Origin: an uncultured Lentisphaeria bacterium
GTDB lineage: Bacteria > Verrucomicrobiota > Lentisphaeria > Oligosphaerales > Oligosphaeraceae
Assembly (NCBI GenBank): GCA_934661755.1
Contig: CAKUJM010000028.1
Span: 1 to 36,433, forward strand
Reading direction: 5' to 3'
DNA: 36,433 nt
Positions 6,989-15,353 of the stretch are shown here, one piece after another. The position numbers were made by a program, and so were the translations under genes. Every line of letters begins with the position of its first letter. The stretch's first letter is position 1. Below the pieces are notes generated by a model, which was given only the letters and a program-made list of their open reading frames with translations, searched no databases and had not been told where the DNA came from.

Positions 6989-6991
6989 GCC

Positions 6992-7352
6992 TCATTCTTC
7001 CTTCATCTTCTCAAGCCGTTCCCTTGCATCGAGGTGTTCCCCGTTGAAGTCATTCCTGACCGCCGCGGGCAGCACCTCCCAGCGGCCGCCGATCTCCGCG
7101 TCCCGGTTCTCCTCCAGGAGTATGGCGAGGTCTCGGGCGAGCCGAGCGGTTTTGGGGTGGCCGAACATCAGGTGGTCGGCGGCGAGGTGGAGCTGCCCCG
7201 TCATGGCGTCGCGGTTGTCGTCCGTGTAGGTGAAAACAGTTGAACAGCGACCACGACTTGACAATACACTTCTTCGCGCACATGGTGCATTGGACGTAGG
7301 GGGATGTCCGCGTGACGGACACCCCGCTTTTTCCGTGGCAATTGCAGCTCAT
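6992..7352 (-). pseudogene. small Cys-rich-start protein of unknown function, frameshifted
   Basis: The minus frame starts at 7352 (MSCNCHGKSGVSV, then VQCTMCAKKCIVKSWSLFN). After a frame change near 7235 it continues as FTYTDDNRDAMTGQLHLAAD and DLAILLEENRDAEIGGRWEV to a stop at 6992. The start ATG overlaps the stop of the upstream minus-strand gene (ATGA), so both once formed an operon. Four early cysteines in CxC and CxxC pairs suggest metal binding. The likely next gene of this operon, the heptosyltransferase remnant, lies on the other side of the radical SAM cassette. Function not recognised. Confidence 0.5.
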
Positions 7353-7760
7353 TCGAACTCCTCCGGCGCATTCGTGCCTGTTCCGTATGCGATTGTCTCG
7401 ACGATGTGCGCCTTCGCTTCGAGGTGCATGTACTCGAGGCTTCCCGGCCGGACGATGCGCCGCGCCTCGAAGCCCTTCAGCCGTTTGTCGTAGCAGCACA
7501 CGCCGTCCCAGAAGGCGCACTTGTAGGCGGGAACGCCGCCGTTGGTCAGCGAAACAAGCTCGTTCATCCCCGGCGCATACGCCCAGGAGAAAATGTCGCC
7601 TCCCTTCCGCTGCCCGGAAATGAACAGCCTGTTCGGCCTCTGCGGGTCGTAGGAGAGGCGGTAGAGGAACATCGCCTCCGGGATTTCCGATTGTCCGCTC
7701 GGAATCCTTGATAATGATCGATCCGCGCCGTCCGGCTCGGCACGGCGTCCATGCGAACTC
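7349..7760 (-). pseudogene. C-terminal fragment of an unrecognised, propeller-like protein
   Basis: The minus frame reads IPSGQSEIPEAMFLYRLSYD, then NRLFISGQRKGGDIFSWAYA, then LVSLTNGGVPAYKCAFWDGV, ending NAPEEFE at 7349. An internal ATG at 7672 follows GGAGG but only 2 nt away, and sensible protein continues upstream of it to about 7760, where it fades. It is therefore probably the tail of a longer, truncated gene. The strand-turn rhythm resembles beta-propellers. The stop overlaps the start of the next minus-strand gene. The family is not identified. Confidence 0.45.
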
Positions 7761-7836
7761 CGCCGGCGTCGGCGAAGCCTACGGCAATTCCATCAATGCA
7801 TACGCCGCCGAATGGCTGTCAGTCAGAAAAGCGAAA

Positions 7837-8082
7837 TCAGAAGTGCTTTGAGGCGAAGGCGCGTCCGGAATGCGATTTAAGGTAGGATTCAAAATTGCGT
7901 GCCTTCTTCTCATCTGTGAATGCGATTGCAGTCTCAATGCGCCATGGCTTATTGGGGGCTGTTGATGGCACGCCGCCTTCATTGTGCTTATGCAGACGAT
8001 CCTGAAGATTGGTTGTGAAGCCAGTGTAATGATGAGTGGCTGTAGCAACGTCTGTCAGGATGTAAACGTAATAGGAAGGCAT
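7837..8082 (-). CDS. GIY-YIG nuclease family protein (UPF0213-like)
   Basis: 81 aa, complete. The GIY-YIG signature appears as YYVYIL near the N-terminus and YTGFT at about residues 19-23. It is followed by the catalytic Arg in RLHKHNEGG, the conserved Ala-Pro-x-Lys-Pro-Trp-Arg segment, and the metal-binding Glu in ARNFESYLKS. These small standalone GIY-YIG proteins are common and presumed to be structure-specific DNA nucleases, but their cellular role is unclear. No ribosome binding site is obvious. It is not evidently in an operon. Confidence 0.88.
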   Translation of the reverse strand: MPSYYVYILTDVATATHHYTGFTTNLQDRLHKHNEGGVPSTAPNKPWRIETAIAFTDEKKARNFESYLKSHSGRAFASKHF

Positions 8083-8157
8083 GCGAAGGCAGTTTTCTTG
8101 ATATGATGCTTGACTTGCAGTGCGCTGGGGAGGCTGCTGCGTTTGTTGGAGATTGTG

Positions 8158-8320
8158 CGCAAGCGCTCCGCCGGCTTCGCCGGACGTGTCTGCAGCTGCC
8201 CGGCTGCGCCGGACGTGTCTGCAGTGGCCCGGCTTCGTTACGCCGGCTTCGCCGGACGTGTCTGCAGCTGCCCGGCTGCGTTCCGCCGGCTGCGCCGGAC
8301 GCCGCGCAAGCGCGGCTCGG
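8158..8320. repeat. GC-rich palindromic repeat cluster next to tRNA copy 2
   Basis: About four tandem, partly truncated versions of the 51-bp element seen at 1-118. They contain CCGGC-TTC-GCCGG palindromes separated by GACGTGTCTGCAG linkers. The last unit (8270-8320) is nearly identical to the one at 68-118 and sits in the same position relative to the tRNA hairpin. Confidence 0.75.
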
Positions 8321-8334
8321 AACTACGCCGGGGC

Positions 8335-8388
8335 ATATTTACCATGAAAGGCGAAACGCACCTGCGTTTCGCCTTTCATGGTAAATAT
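8335..8388 (-). other. long hairpin directly 3' of tRNA-Ala copy 2
   Basis: The arms 8335-8360 and 8363-8388 form a perfect 26-bp stem. Compared with the hairpin at 134-187, one stem pair has changed on both sides and the two bases between the arms differ at one position. The stem is therefore conserved by pairing rather than only by recent copying. Confidence 0.7.
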
Positions 8389-8464
8389 GGTGGAGTATGT
8401 CGGAATTGAACCGACGACCTTCTGCATGCCATGCAGACGCTCTAGCCAACTGAGCTAATACCCC
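8388..8464 (-). tRNA. tRNA-Ala (anticodon GGC), copy 2
   Basis: Identical to the tRNA at 187-263 through all stems, anticodon loop (ATGGCAT) and encoded CCA. The upstream 60 bases, with TATAAC at 8487-8492 read on the minus strand, are also conserved. The two loci are direct repeats 8.2 kb apart that bound the accessory region. Confidence 0.95.
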
Positions 8465-8527
8465 TTTTTTTTTGCAACGCGCATAAGTTATACCATTTTT
8501 CGGCAATTACAAATTGGCGCGTGCGGA
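8465..8527 (-). promoter_or_regulatory. probable promoter of tRNA-Ala copy 2
   Basis: This region is almost identical to the one upstream of copy 1, with -10-like TATAAC (plus-strand positions 8487-8492). Similarity to copy 1 ends near 8527. Confidence 0.5.
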
Positions 8528-8585
8528 AAAGGCGAAAAAAACAGCGGATTTGGGTCTTGGTGCCTGTATTTTGGGGGCAGGGGGG

Positions 8586-9467
8586 TCATTTCCGGTCAAG
8601 GAGTTCCCATGATGATAAAAGCTCAGTTGATTTGCCGGGTTTGAGATTGCCGTAGTCGCCGAGGATTTCGATTTCCAGGTATTTTCCGAAATTGCCGACC
8701 GGGTTGCCATAAAGCTGGACATTGGAGCATTCCGGGTAGCAGAACTGCGGCTGGAGCATTGTCTTTTGGACAAAGAGGCAATCAGGATACACTGCCACCG
8801 CCTTTTCGGCAAAGAATCCGATTTTGGCGCCTGGCAGGATTTGATCCGGCTTGAAGACGACGGCGTTTCCCCTGGTGGAAACTCCCTGCCATTGCCGGTT
8901 CAGCAGACTGAGCTTCCGCCATTCCGGGAAATCCGGCGCCATGGCCGCGATGCAGTATTCAGGTTCCGGGAGCTGCACGGTCAGCCATATCTGGATCGGG
9001 ATATGGTTTCTTTCCTGGCGGATGATGGTGCTCTTGAATTCGGCGGCGGGGCGTCCCGGGGGCAGATGGATGCGCCGTTTCATGACAATCCCGAGCTGGC
9101 GGATCAACTCGCTTTCCATTTCCAGGGTGTCTGGCGTCCGGTTCAGGAGTTTCCATTGAATTTTCTCGATGCAATCCGGCGGCGGCCATCCCGACTCGAA
9201 TGCCGCGGCAAAGGCGAGGGCGGGGATGGGCCAGAATCTTTCGCCGCCATGGTTGATCCACGGCGGGCTGTCCGCAAAGACCACGCTATCCTTCTGGGGA
9301 TTCATCCAGAGGGCGTTGGGGCCATCCACGCGCCCAAAGAAGGAAATCCGGGAAATCGCCGGTGAAAAACTCAGGGTCACGACCCCGTTGGTGATTTCCC
9401 AAGGCGAGTCCCCGCCGGCAACGGCGAGGATCGCCAGAAGGCAGATGCATGACAGCGCCACTCTCAT
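8586..9467 (-). CDS. secreted protein, DUF4380-like carbohydrate-associated
   Basis: 293 aa with a signal peptide (MRVALSCICLLAILAVAGG). The mature start (WEITNGVVTLSFSPAISRIS, then GPNALWMNP) has the pattern of DUF4380-type domains, which are beta-sandwiches related to aldose epimerase and galactose-mutarotase folds. The rest is strand-rich (MKRRIHLPPGRPAAEFKSTI). It is 7 nt downstream of the 1.2-kb-residue secreted protein on the same strand and is probably the last gene of that operon. The role is probably sensing or processing of a polysaccharide outside the cytoplasm. The family assignment is tentative. Confidence 0.65.
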   Translation of the reverse strand: MRVALSCICLLAILAVAGGDSPWEITNGVVTLSFSPAISRISFFGRVDGPNALWMNPQKDSVVFADSPPWINHGGERFWPIPALAFAAAFESGWPPPDCIEKIQWKLLNRTPDTLEMESELIRQLGIVMKRRIHLPPGRPAAEFKSTIIRQERNHIPIQIWLTVQLPEPEYCIAAMAPDFPEWRKLSLLNRQWQGVSTRGNAVVFKPDQILPGAKIGFFAEKAVAVYPDCLFVQKTMLQPQFCYPECSNVQLYGNPVGNFGKYLEIEILGDYGNLKPGKSTELLSSWELLDRK

Positions 9468-9474
9468 CGCATCG

Positions 9475-12400
9475 TCATTCCACTGATTCCGCGAGAAACG
9501 AGTTCAGGGAAACGCATTCGGCCTCAATCCTGAAAAAGCCGACTTCCGCGGAAACGACCTCGCCGGTGACCAGGTTTTTCAGCGATGCCGCGCCGATCTG
9601 CTCAATTGGAATCGTGACGAGCTTTTTTTCGGGCGACTGCGAGGCATTGACAATCGCGACATACTTCCGGTTTCCCGCCGGATAGGCCCGGATGGTGATG
9701 GCGGGGTCGTCAGGATAGGGCAGAAGCTGCGATTTGATGGCGGGCAATGCGCGGTACGCCATGGCGAATTGCCGCACATGACGCGGATAGCCATGGGTCA
9801 GGGTGCCGGTGCGGACAAACATCATGACCGGATCGGAGGCGGCCATTGACAATACCGCGTCGAGCATGGAATGGCGTCCGGACGGCTCGTTGCCATTGAG
9901 GCCGGGTGAGTCCCAGCCGGTTGCGGTATGGTTGTGTCCGGCGTCTTCGTTGTAGATCCACCAGAAGCACACGGCGCTGCCCTCGGCGGTCCGATAGGAT
10001 TCAAGCAATTCGCGGTTTCCGCACATGAAGGGGTAATGGATCATCGCGGTATTCCAGATGCCGTGGTCGTTTCCGTACAGCGGCGGGTTCATGCCGACGC
10101 TCATCAGGCTGGATTCCAGCGCCGACGGATTTTCGATGATGTCCAGCAGTCGCCTCCCGGAAAGGTCGGGGATCGGAGCCTTTCCCGGCACGAAGAACTC
10201 GGTTTTCGGATCGGCCTTCCCAAGGCCGATATTCCAGGCCGGCCGTCCGAAATGCAGGTTGTCGTCACCGGCGTTGTAATTGGCGATGACCAGCTTCAGG
10301 TCCGGGCGCACCTTCCGCAACGCCTCCGACGCCATGAGGAAGTTCCTGCGCTTTTCCCGGAAATGCCACGCAAGGTATTCCTTTTCATGATGCTGTTTCA
10401 CCCATATGCCGGGGTTTTCCGGAGGCAGCGACAGTCCATGCTGGGCCGCAAAGCGCTGCAATGAGTCCATGCCGTAGCCGACTTGCCAGCTTTTGAAGCG
10501 CAGCGAGAATACGACGCCCTGGAAATTCGGATAGGCCGTGGCGTAGGTTTCCGCCAGCTCGGCGACCAGTCGCGCCATGTCGCGTCCGACTTCCGGATGG
10601 GCCATGTCGATGGAGATGCCCTTCTGCAATTCGCGGAGACCCCACATGTATCCCTGGTAGCGTCCCTCCGGGGTGCGGGCGTATGCGCATTCCGGAAGCA
10701 TTCCGGTTCCGCCGTATTCGAGTCCGGCGAAAAAGCGGACGTCACGGTTCTCCGGCTTTCCGATGAAGCGTTCCAGGCTGGCAGGGGAGCTCCGGTAATA
10801 GTTCGGGTCTTTTTGCGCGGCGGGATTGCCGTTGTCGGCGTTGTTGAACAACTTGCTTTTCCAGCGGATTTGGCCGCTGTTGGTTTCGTAGCTTCCACCG
10901 CAGTACATCAGCAGCAGCGGTGCGAAGGAATTGTATCCGAAGAACCGGTAGCGCAGAAGATCCGACGCGGTCGGGTGGTAGTCCTCGTTCAAGTAGCCGA
11001 TTGTGCGGTGCGGGAGGCCTTCAGGCTCAGTCGGCGTCGGAACCAGTTTTTCCAGTGCGTCCTGGTCTCCGAGCTCATAGATCCGGATTGCCCTGAGTGC
11101 CGTTCCCCGCGAAAATGGATCCGACTTGCTTCCCATGCTGTGGATGCTGATCCATGCCTGTTTGCGTTCGGCGAGGAAGACGGTCTCGTGGAATTCATAT
11201 TTCCCGGACAGCGGATTTGCGTATTTCTGCATGAGCGCCTGTCGCGTATAGGGGTCGCCAAGCGACTCGCCGGTATGGAAGCCGATATTGGTGTATGGAT
11301 GGAAGCCGTTGTAAATCAGGGTATTGCGCGAAATGTCGCAGGGGTATTCAATGGAGAGGAGGTAGTATTTCCCGGGGATGATGTTCCTGCCGCCCATGAA
11401 ATAGGCAAACCAGCCCCAGTCCGAGGCGGTGCGGCAGGTCTTGCCGAGGATTTGCTCCAGGTCGCTGAAATGGTCGCGGTCGTCGCGGTAATCCAGCTTC
11501 CAGTTCTCCGAGAGGACGTCGCTTTCGCCGTAGTAGTCGATCGGCTCGCTGGAGGTCTTGGCGTTGTGGCCCTTGCCGCCCTCGCGCATCCGCGAGGATT
11601 CGGAGGGGTCGCCGCAGACAATTTCATCGACCAGCCGCACCGTGCCGTAGAGCGGGAGCGTCACGGTGCGGGGGACAATCGCACTCTCGCCGAATTTCCT
11701 TCCGCAATTTTCCTTGAAGCTGAAAGCCAGCTCCTTACGGGTGATTTCCTCATTTCCGCGGCGGATGGAGAAGCGGAGGCGGCTGTGTACGCAGTTGGCG
11801 TCGAGGACGGTCTTTTTCAGGATTTCCAGGAAGCGGGTGGAGAGATCGGCCTTGACGACGGCGGTCTTCCCTTTGGGCAAGGTGATGGGGATTTCGCCGG
11901 TTTCACTGCGTGAGAAGTAATCCAGCAGCTCCCATTGCAGGACCAGTCCGCCATGCATTTTCTCATTGGAATCGATTTGGAAAAGCAGCCAGAGGCGGTC
12001 GTGTCCACTCTTGAGCGGGATCAGCTGCTGGCGGCTGAAGAAGGACTTCCCGAGTCCATCCGCGAGGACGACTCCGCAGAAATCGGGATTGGCCTTCTTG
12101 TTTTTCGGGAAGTGGTCCTGGACGCCCCATTGTCCGGAATCCAGCAGTCCGTCAAAGGCGGCGGAGCCGATTTCAGCGACGAACATCCATTTTGCATCGT
12201 GGATTTCGCCGTTTGCCTCGTAGGAGGCGTGCAGGAAGATCTCCTCGTGTTCAGAGGAGAAGTCCAGTGGAAAATCGATCGGGATTGACAATTCCATGGT
12301 CTCGTCGGCATCCACATGGAAAAGACGGTCTGTTTTGCCGACGACTCCGGCCGAACAGCTCGCTTCCAGTGAAAAATTGTCCAGCGGCTGTCCCGTCGTA

Positions 12401-13080
12401 TTTTTCACCCGGAATGAAACCGAGTATTTGCCGTCGTTGCCGGCAATCAGTTCGGCACGGCCATTCTGCCACAGTTCCGATGGCGCCTTGATTGTTTCAT
12501 GCGGCTCGCCGGTGGTCAAGGAGAGGTCATCGAAGCGGGATTTGCCGATTCCGACCTGGCGGACGGTCACATTGATGAATTTTGTCCCGGGAGGTGAGAC
12601 GGCTGAAAATCCGATCCGCACCCATTTTTCGCTGAAGCCGCAGATTTCCGTACGGGCGGATCCCAGGTACGGGTCCGCGCCGGCGGGAAGGATTTCACCC
12701 TTTTCGTCCAGGAAGGTGCATTGCAGAAGACAGCGGCTGTTCGGGCTCATTGCGCCACGCGGCTTTACGGAAACCGCCAGATTGTACCGGGTGTTTTCGC
12801 TTGCCGGCATGTTCCGCCGGTCAAGATATACCTGGCTGAGCGGGTGCGATGCGGAAGCCTGGAAACATCGGGAACCGGGGCCGGCGCTGTCCGTGTCGAT
12901 TATCCTTCCGCTGCCCCATCCTGCGCCGTATGGCTGCCAGTTGTGGATGCTCCATGAGTCGGCGAGGCCCTCCGGACCGGCTTCCAGCCCCGGATTCGGC
13001 AGGAGTTCCTCTCCGGCGAACGAACATAGCGCCGCCGCCAGGCACGCGAGGACGGCACGGCATTTTCCTGTCATCTGCAT
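9475..13080 (-). CDS. very large secreted multidomain protein, probable carbohydrate-active enzyme
   Basis: 1201 aa from the ATG at 13080, which has GGGAGG 10 nt upstream. A second ATG at 13074 forms an ATGA overlap with the prepilin gene stop and is an alternative. Signal peptide: ACLAAALCSFAGE. Residues 20-190 look like a carbohydrate-binding beta-sandwich (LLPNPGLEAGPEG ... SRFDDLSL). Strand-rich domains follow to about residue 640. Residues 680-1100 resemble a TIM-barrel glycosidase region (FFAGLEYGGTGM, VVFSLRFKSWQVGYGMDS, AVCFWWIYNEDAGHN). The end is a beta-sandwich (KYVAIVNASQSPEKKLVTIP). I cannot assign a CAZy family or name catalytic residues. The regulator-prepilin-enzyme context suggests polysaccharide use. 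Other frames are widely open because of high GC. Confidence 0.75.
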   Translation of the reverse strand: MQMTGKCRAVLACLAAALCSFAGEELLPNPGLEAGPEGLADSWSIHNWQPYGAGWGSGRIIDTDSAGPGSRCFQASASHPLSQVYLDRRNMPASENTRYNLAVSVKPRGAMSPNSRCLLQCTFLDEKGEILPAGADPYLGSARTEICGFSEKWVRIGFSAVSPPGTKFINVTVRQVGIGKSRFDDLSLTTGEPHETIKAPSELWQNGRAELIAGNDGKYSVSFRVKNTTGQPLDNFSLEASCSAGVVGKTDRLFHVDADETMELSIPIDFPLDFSSEHEEIFLHASYEANGEIHDAKWMFVAEIGSAAFDGLLDSGQWGVQDHFPKNKKANPDFCGVVLADGLGKSFFSRQQLIPLKSGHDRLWLLFQIDSNEKMHGGLVLQWELLDYFSRSETGEIPITLPKGKTAVVKADLSTRFLEILKKTVLDANCVHSRLRFSIRRGNEEITRKELAFSFKENCGRKFGESAIVPRTVTLPLYGTVRLVDEIVCGDPSESSRMREGGKGHNAKTSSEPIDYYGESDVLSENWKLDYRDDRDHFSDLEQILGKTCRTASDWGWFAYFMGGRNIIPGKYYLLSIEYPCDISRNTLIYNGFHPYTNIGFHTGESLGDPYTRQALMQKYANPLSGKYEFHETVFLAERKQAWISIHSMGSKSDPFSRGTALRAIRIYELGDQDALEKLVPTPTEPEGLPHRTIGYLNEDYHPTASDLLRYRFFGYNSFAPLLLMYCGGSYETNSGQIRWKSKLFNNADNGNPAAQKDPNYYRSSPASLERFIGKPENRDVRFFAGLEYGGTGMLPECAYARTPEGRYQGYMWGLRELQKGISIDMAHPEVGRDMARLVAELAETYATAYPNFQGVVFSLRFKSWQVGYGMDSLQRFAAQHGLSLPPENPGIWVKQHHEKEYLAWHFREKRRNFLMASEALRKVRPDLKLVIANYNAGDDNLHFGRPAWNIGLGKADPKTEFFVPGKAPIPDLSGRRLLDIIENPSALESSLMSVGMNPPLYGNDHGIWNTAMIHYPFMCGNRELLESYRTAEGSAVCFWWIYNEDAGHNHTATGWDSPGLNGNEPSGRHSMLDAVLSMAASDPVMMFVRTGTLTHGYPRHVRQFAMAYRALPAIKSQLLPYPDDPAITIRAYPAGNRKYVAIVNASQSPEKKLVTIPIEQIGAASLKNLVTGEVVSAEVGFFRIEAECVSLNSFLAESVE

Positions 13081-13835
13081 TGATCCATGACCTCCCATTG
13101 ACGCTTTACGAAGGAGTCCCCGTTGTTGTCACCGGGGACGATGGCGGACAGCTGGACGAAGACGGCATTCTGCCGGACTCCGCCGTCAGAATAGCCGACG
13201 GTCCAGCCCTTCAGGTCGTGGCCCTTGTCAAACGGACTGTTGATCGGCTTGGTGAACATGTCGGCGATGATCGCCTTGCTCCCAAATTTTTCAAGGATGA
13301 TCGGAGAGCCATTGCCATCCTCCATGTCCCGGTATTGGTTGGCGTCGAGGATTCCCCATCCGAGGTTGACATTGTTCCTGATTGTCGTGCGAAGTCGGTC
13401 AAGGTGTCCGTCCGCCTTGAAGAACCTGTCGTCGCCTTTTCCCCGCAGGAATGGGCAGTAGTACAGATCCGCCACGCTCAGGTATTTCCCCAGGATCAGA
13501 AGTCCGCCGCGCTGGTATTTTGCCGGGTTTCCGGACAGCGAGATGTACTGGTGCGTGCCGGCGTATCCCCCGCCGCCGTAATAGAACGTGGAGTACCTCA
13601 TCGTCGGGCCGGAGCCGTAATCCCCTGCGTAGATGAGATAGGCGACGACGATTTGCCTTTTGTCGTTGATGCATCTGGTTGCCTTCGCCTTCATTTTTGC
13701 CGTGTTCAATGCCGGAAGCAGCATTGAGGCCAGGACGGCGATGATCGCGATCACCACCAGCAGTTCAATGAGAGTGAAGGGGCGGCATGGAAGCTCCACA
13801 CCGATCTTCCGGACGGACATCTTTTTGCCATTCAT
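13071..13835 (-). CDS. prepilin-like / type II pseudopilin-like secreted protein
   Basis: 254 aa. AGGAGG lies 7 nt before the ATG. After a short basic leader comes the type IV prepilin signature FTLIELLVVIAIIAVLASML (residues 20-39), with cleavage expected before the Phe and Glu at +5. It continues with LLPALNTAKMKAKATRCINDKR, the usual form of the abundant Lentisphaerota/Planctomycete prepilin-N-methylation proteins. The C-terminal half carries DGGVRQNAVF. These proteins occur in many copies next to GntR/LacI regulators and secreted glycosidases in PVC bacteria; their role is unproven. The stop overlaps the ATG at 13074 of the next gene. Confidence 0.85.
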   Translation of the reverse strand: MNGKKMSVRKIGVELPCRPFTLIELLVVIAIIAVLASMLLPALNTAKMKAKATRCINDKRQIVVAYLIYAGDYGSGPTMRYSTFYYGGGGYAGTHQYISLSGNPAKYQRGGLLILGKYLSVADLYYCPFLRGKGDDRFFKADGHLDRLRTTIRNNVNLGWGILDANQYRDMEDGNGSPIILEKFGSKAIIADMFTKPINSPFDKGHDLKGWTVGYSDGGVRQNAVFVQLSAIVPGDNNGDSFVKRQWEVMDQCR

Positions 13836-13872
13836 GGCATTTCCTCCTATTTTTTTTCGTATTTTTTTGCGG

Positions 13873-14931
13873 TCACGTCCCGGGGGCGATTTTCCGGCGA
13901 TTGATATTTCTGCAGCTTGACGAGATCACCAGCTCCGACTCCAGGATTTCGCGGCACGGCCTGCCGCCGGTCTTCCGGGGACGGCGGAGGCATTCCGCAA
14001 TCGCCTGGACGGCGCGCTCCCCCATTTTCTCCAGCGGCATGCTGATATGGCTGACTGGTTGTTCCAGAAATGGCGCCTGGTCCATTTTGTCGAAGCAGAA
14101 GAGCGAGAGGTCGTTGGGGATCCGCAGGCCATGGCGTTCAGCGGCAATCATCACCCTCCCCAGGGAAGTGCCCTGCAGGACGAAAAAAGCGGTAAAGCTT
14201 TTCTCCCGGAAAAACTCCTCCATGCCGGCGGGCGTGGGGTCGCGCAGGATTAATTCCTCCGGCGGTTCAAGGCCGTTGGAGGCAAAAGCCAGATACCAGC
14301 CATTCAGACGTTTATGCAGGATTTCCGACTCCGTGTCCGCAAGCACCGCGATCCGGCGGTGTCCGATCAGCAGCAGGTATTCGACGGCCTTGCGGGACTC
14401 GGCCAGATGGTCGATCGAAAAGGCGAAGAAGCGGGGGTTGTCGGGAATGCGGTTCAGGATGGCGACCGGAGTGCCGCCTTCGGCTACGGCAAGGTAGCGG
14501 TCGTACATTTCAGGGGTGATCCGGGAGAGGATGATCCCGTCCAGACGCTCGTCGCCGGAGTCCTTCAGGAGAACCAGCTCGCAATCGCACTCCCTGGCGC
14601 CCTTCTTCAGACCATTGAGAATCCGGTCGTAGTAGAAATAGCCCCACAGGTCGATTTCAGCGTCAATCCCGATGCGCAATTGCCGCCGGACCTCCCGGGA
14701 CGCCTTTTGTTTTTCCGGCGAGACGATCTGCCAGCCAATTCCGGCCTTGCTTGCCAGGATGTTGTCCTCGGCAAGCATCTGCAGGACCTTGCGGATGGTC
14801 GGACGGCTCACGCTGTAGCGCGCCGCCAGTGCATGCTCCGCAGGGAGGACATCGCCGTCGCGGCCGATCTTCCCGCTGGCTATCAGCCGGCTCAGGTCAT
14901 CAAGTACAAAACGATACGCGATCCTGGGCAT
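13873..14931 (-). CDS. GntR-HTH / LacI-sensor transcriptional regulator
   Basis: 352 aa from the ATG at 14931, which has GGAGGGAG 7 nt upstream. Residues 1-70 are a GntR-type winged helix (FVLDDLSRLIASGKI, LPAEHALAARYSVSRPTIRK, VLQMLAEDNIL). From about residue 85 it is a LacI/GalR periplasmic-binding-like sugar sensor (LRIGIDAEID, DGIILSRITPEMY, GHRRIAVLADTES, IPNDLSLFCFDKMD, ERAVQAIAECL). This AraR-like architecture normally represses sugar-use genes until a sugar binds. It is first in a minus-strand cluster with the prepilin and secreted proteins, which it probably controls together with itself. Confidence 0.9.
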   Translation of the reverse strand: MPRIAYRFVLDDLSRLIASGKIGRDGDVLPAEHALAARYSVSRPTIRKVLQMLAEDNILASKAGIGWQIVSPEKQKASREVRRQLRIGIDAEIDLWGYFYYDRILNGLKKGARECDCELVLLKDSGDERLDGIILSRITPEMYDRYLAVAEGGTPVAILNRIPDNPRFFAFSIDHLAESRKAVEYLLLIGHRRIAVLADTESEILHKRLNGWYLAFASNGLEPPEELILRDPTPAGMEEFFREKSFTAFFVLQGTSLGRVMIAAERHGLRIPNDLSLFCFDKMDQAPFLEQPVSHISMPLEKMGERAVQAIAECLRRPRKTGGRPCREILESELVISSSCRNINRRKIAPGT

Positions 14932-14961
14932 GTTCAGACTCCCTCCAGCTTGGTCCATTGC

Positions 14962-15015
14962 TTACAGGTTATTCTTGTCATGTAAATATTATAGCCAAAA
15001 AAACCAAAAAAACAA
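14962..15015 (-). promoter_or_regulatory. promoter and candidate operator of the regulator gene
   Basis: On the minus strand, TTGTTT (15010-15015) and TATAAT (14988-14993) are separated by 16 nt, a good sigma-70 promoter. Downstream, at the expected transcription start, an interrupted inverted repeat TTACA...TGTAA spans 14962-14985. A site overlapping +1 would suit autorepression by the GntR/LacI protein. The promoter is well supported; the operator is inferred. Confidence 0.6.
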
Positions 15016-15248
15016 CCCCTCCGGCAGAGAAAAAGACGCGATTTTTCATTGCCCTTCGCCTGGATCCGTGAAGCTGGCGGCCTGGCGTCAGAGGGAGGAA
15101 TCTTGATGATGCGTGCCGGGAGTGCGGGACCGAAGGAGGGCGAAACCATGGCGCAAAAGAGTCGGCTTCACGGGGCCGGGCTTCGGATTTATGCGATTGC
15201 ATGGCCGGTGCCGGTTCAAATTCGGTGCCGGGCAGGCGTTTTTCCGGA

Positions 15249-15276
15249 TTGAAAAACGGCGGTGGGGTGGTACATT
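15249..15276 (+). promoter_or_regulatory. promoter of the lptC-lptA-lptB operon
   Basis: TTGAAA (15249-15254), 16 nt, TACATT (15271-15276), then TAG. The kds promoter at 24709-24736 has the same hexamers, the same spacing and the same following TAG. The first start codon is about 75 nt downstream. Confidence 0.65.
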
Positions 15277-15353
15277 TAGGGGGCGCCGGGATCAGCCGGG
15301 CGCGCATTATGAAGCCATTTTGGCAGGTCATTGTCTAGGGAAGTTTTCTATTG

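Noticed and set aside
10483..11913. 476-aa plus-strand ORF opposite the giant secreted protein
   Set aside because: No start signal, no recognisable domain, and it is the shadow of a GC-rich gene on the other strand.
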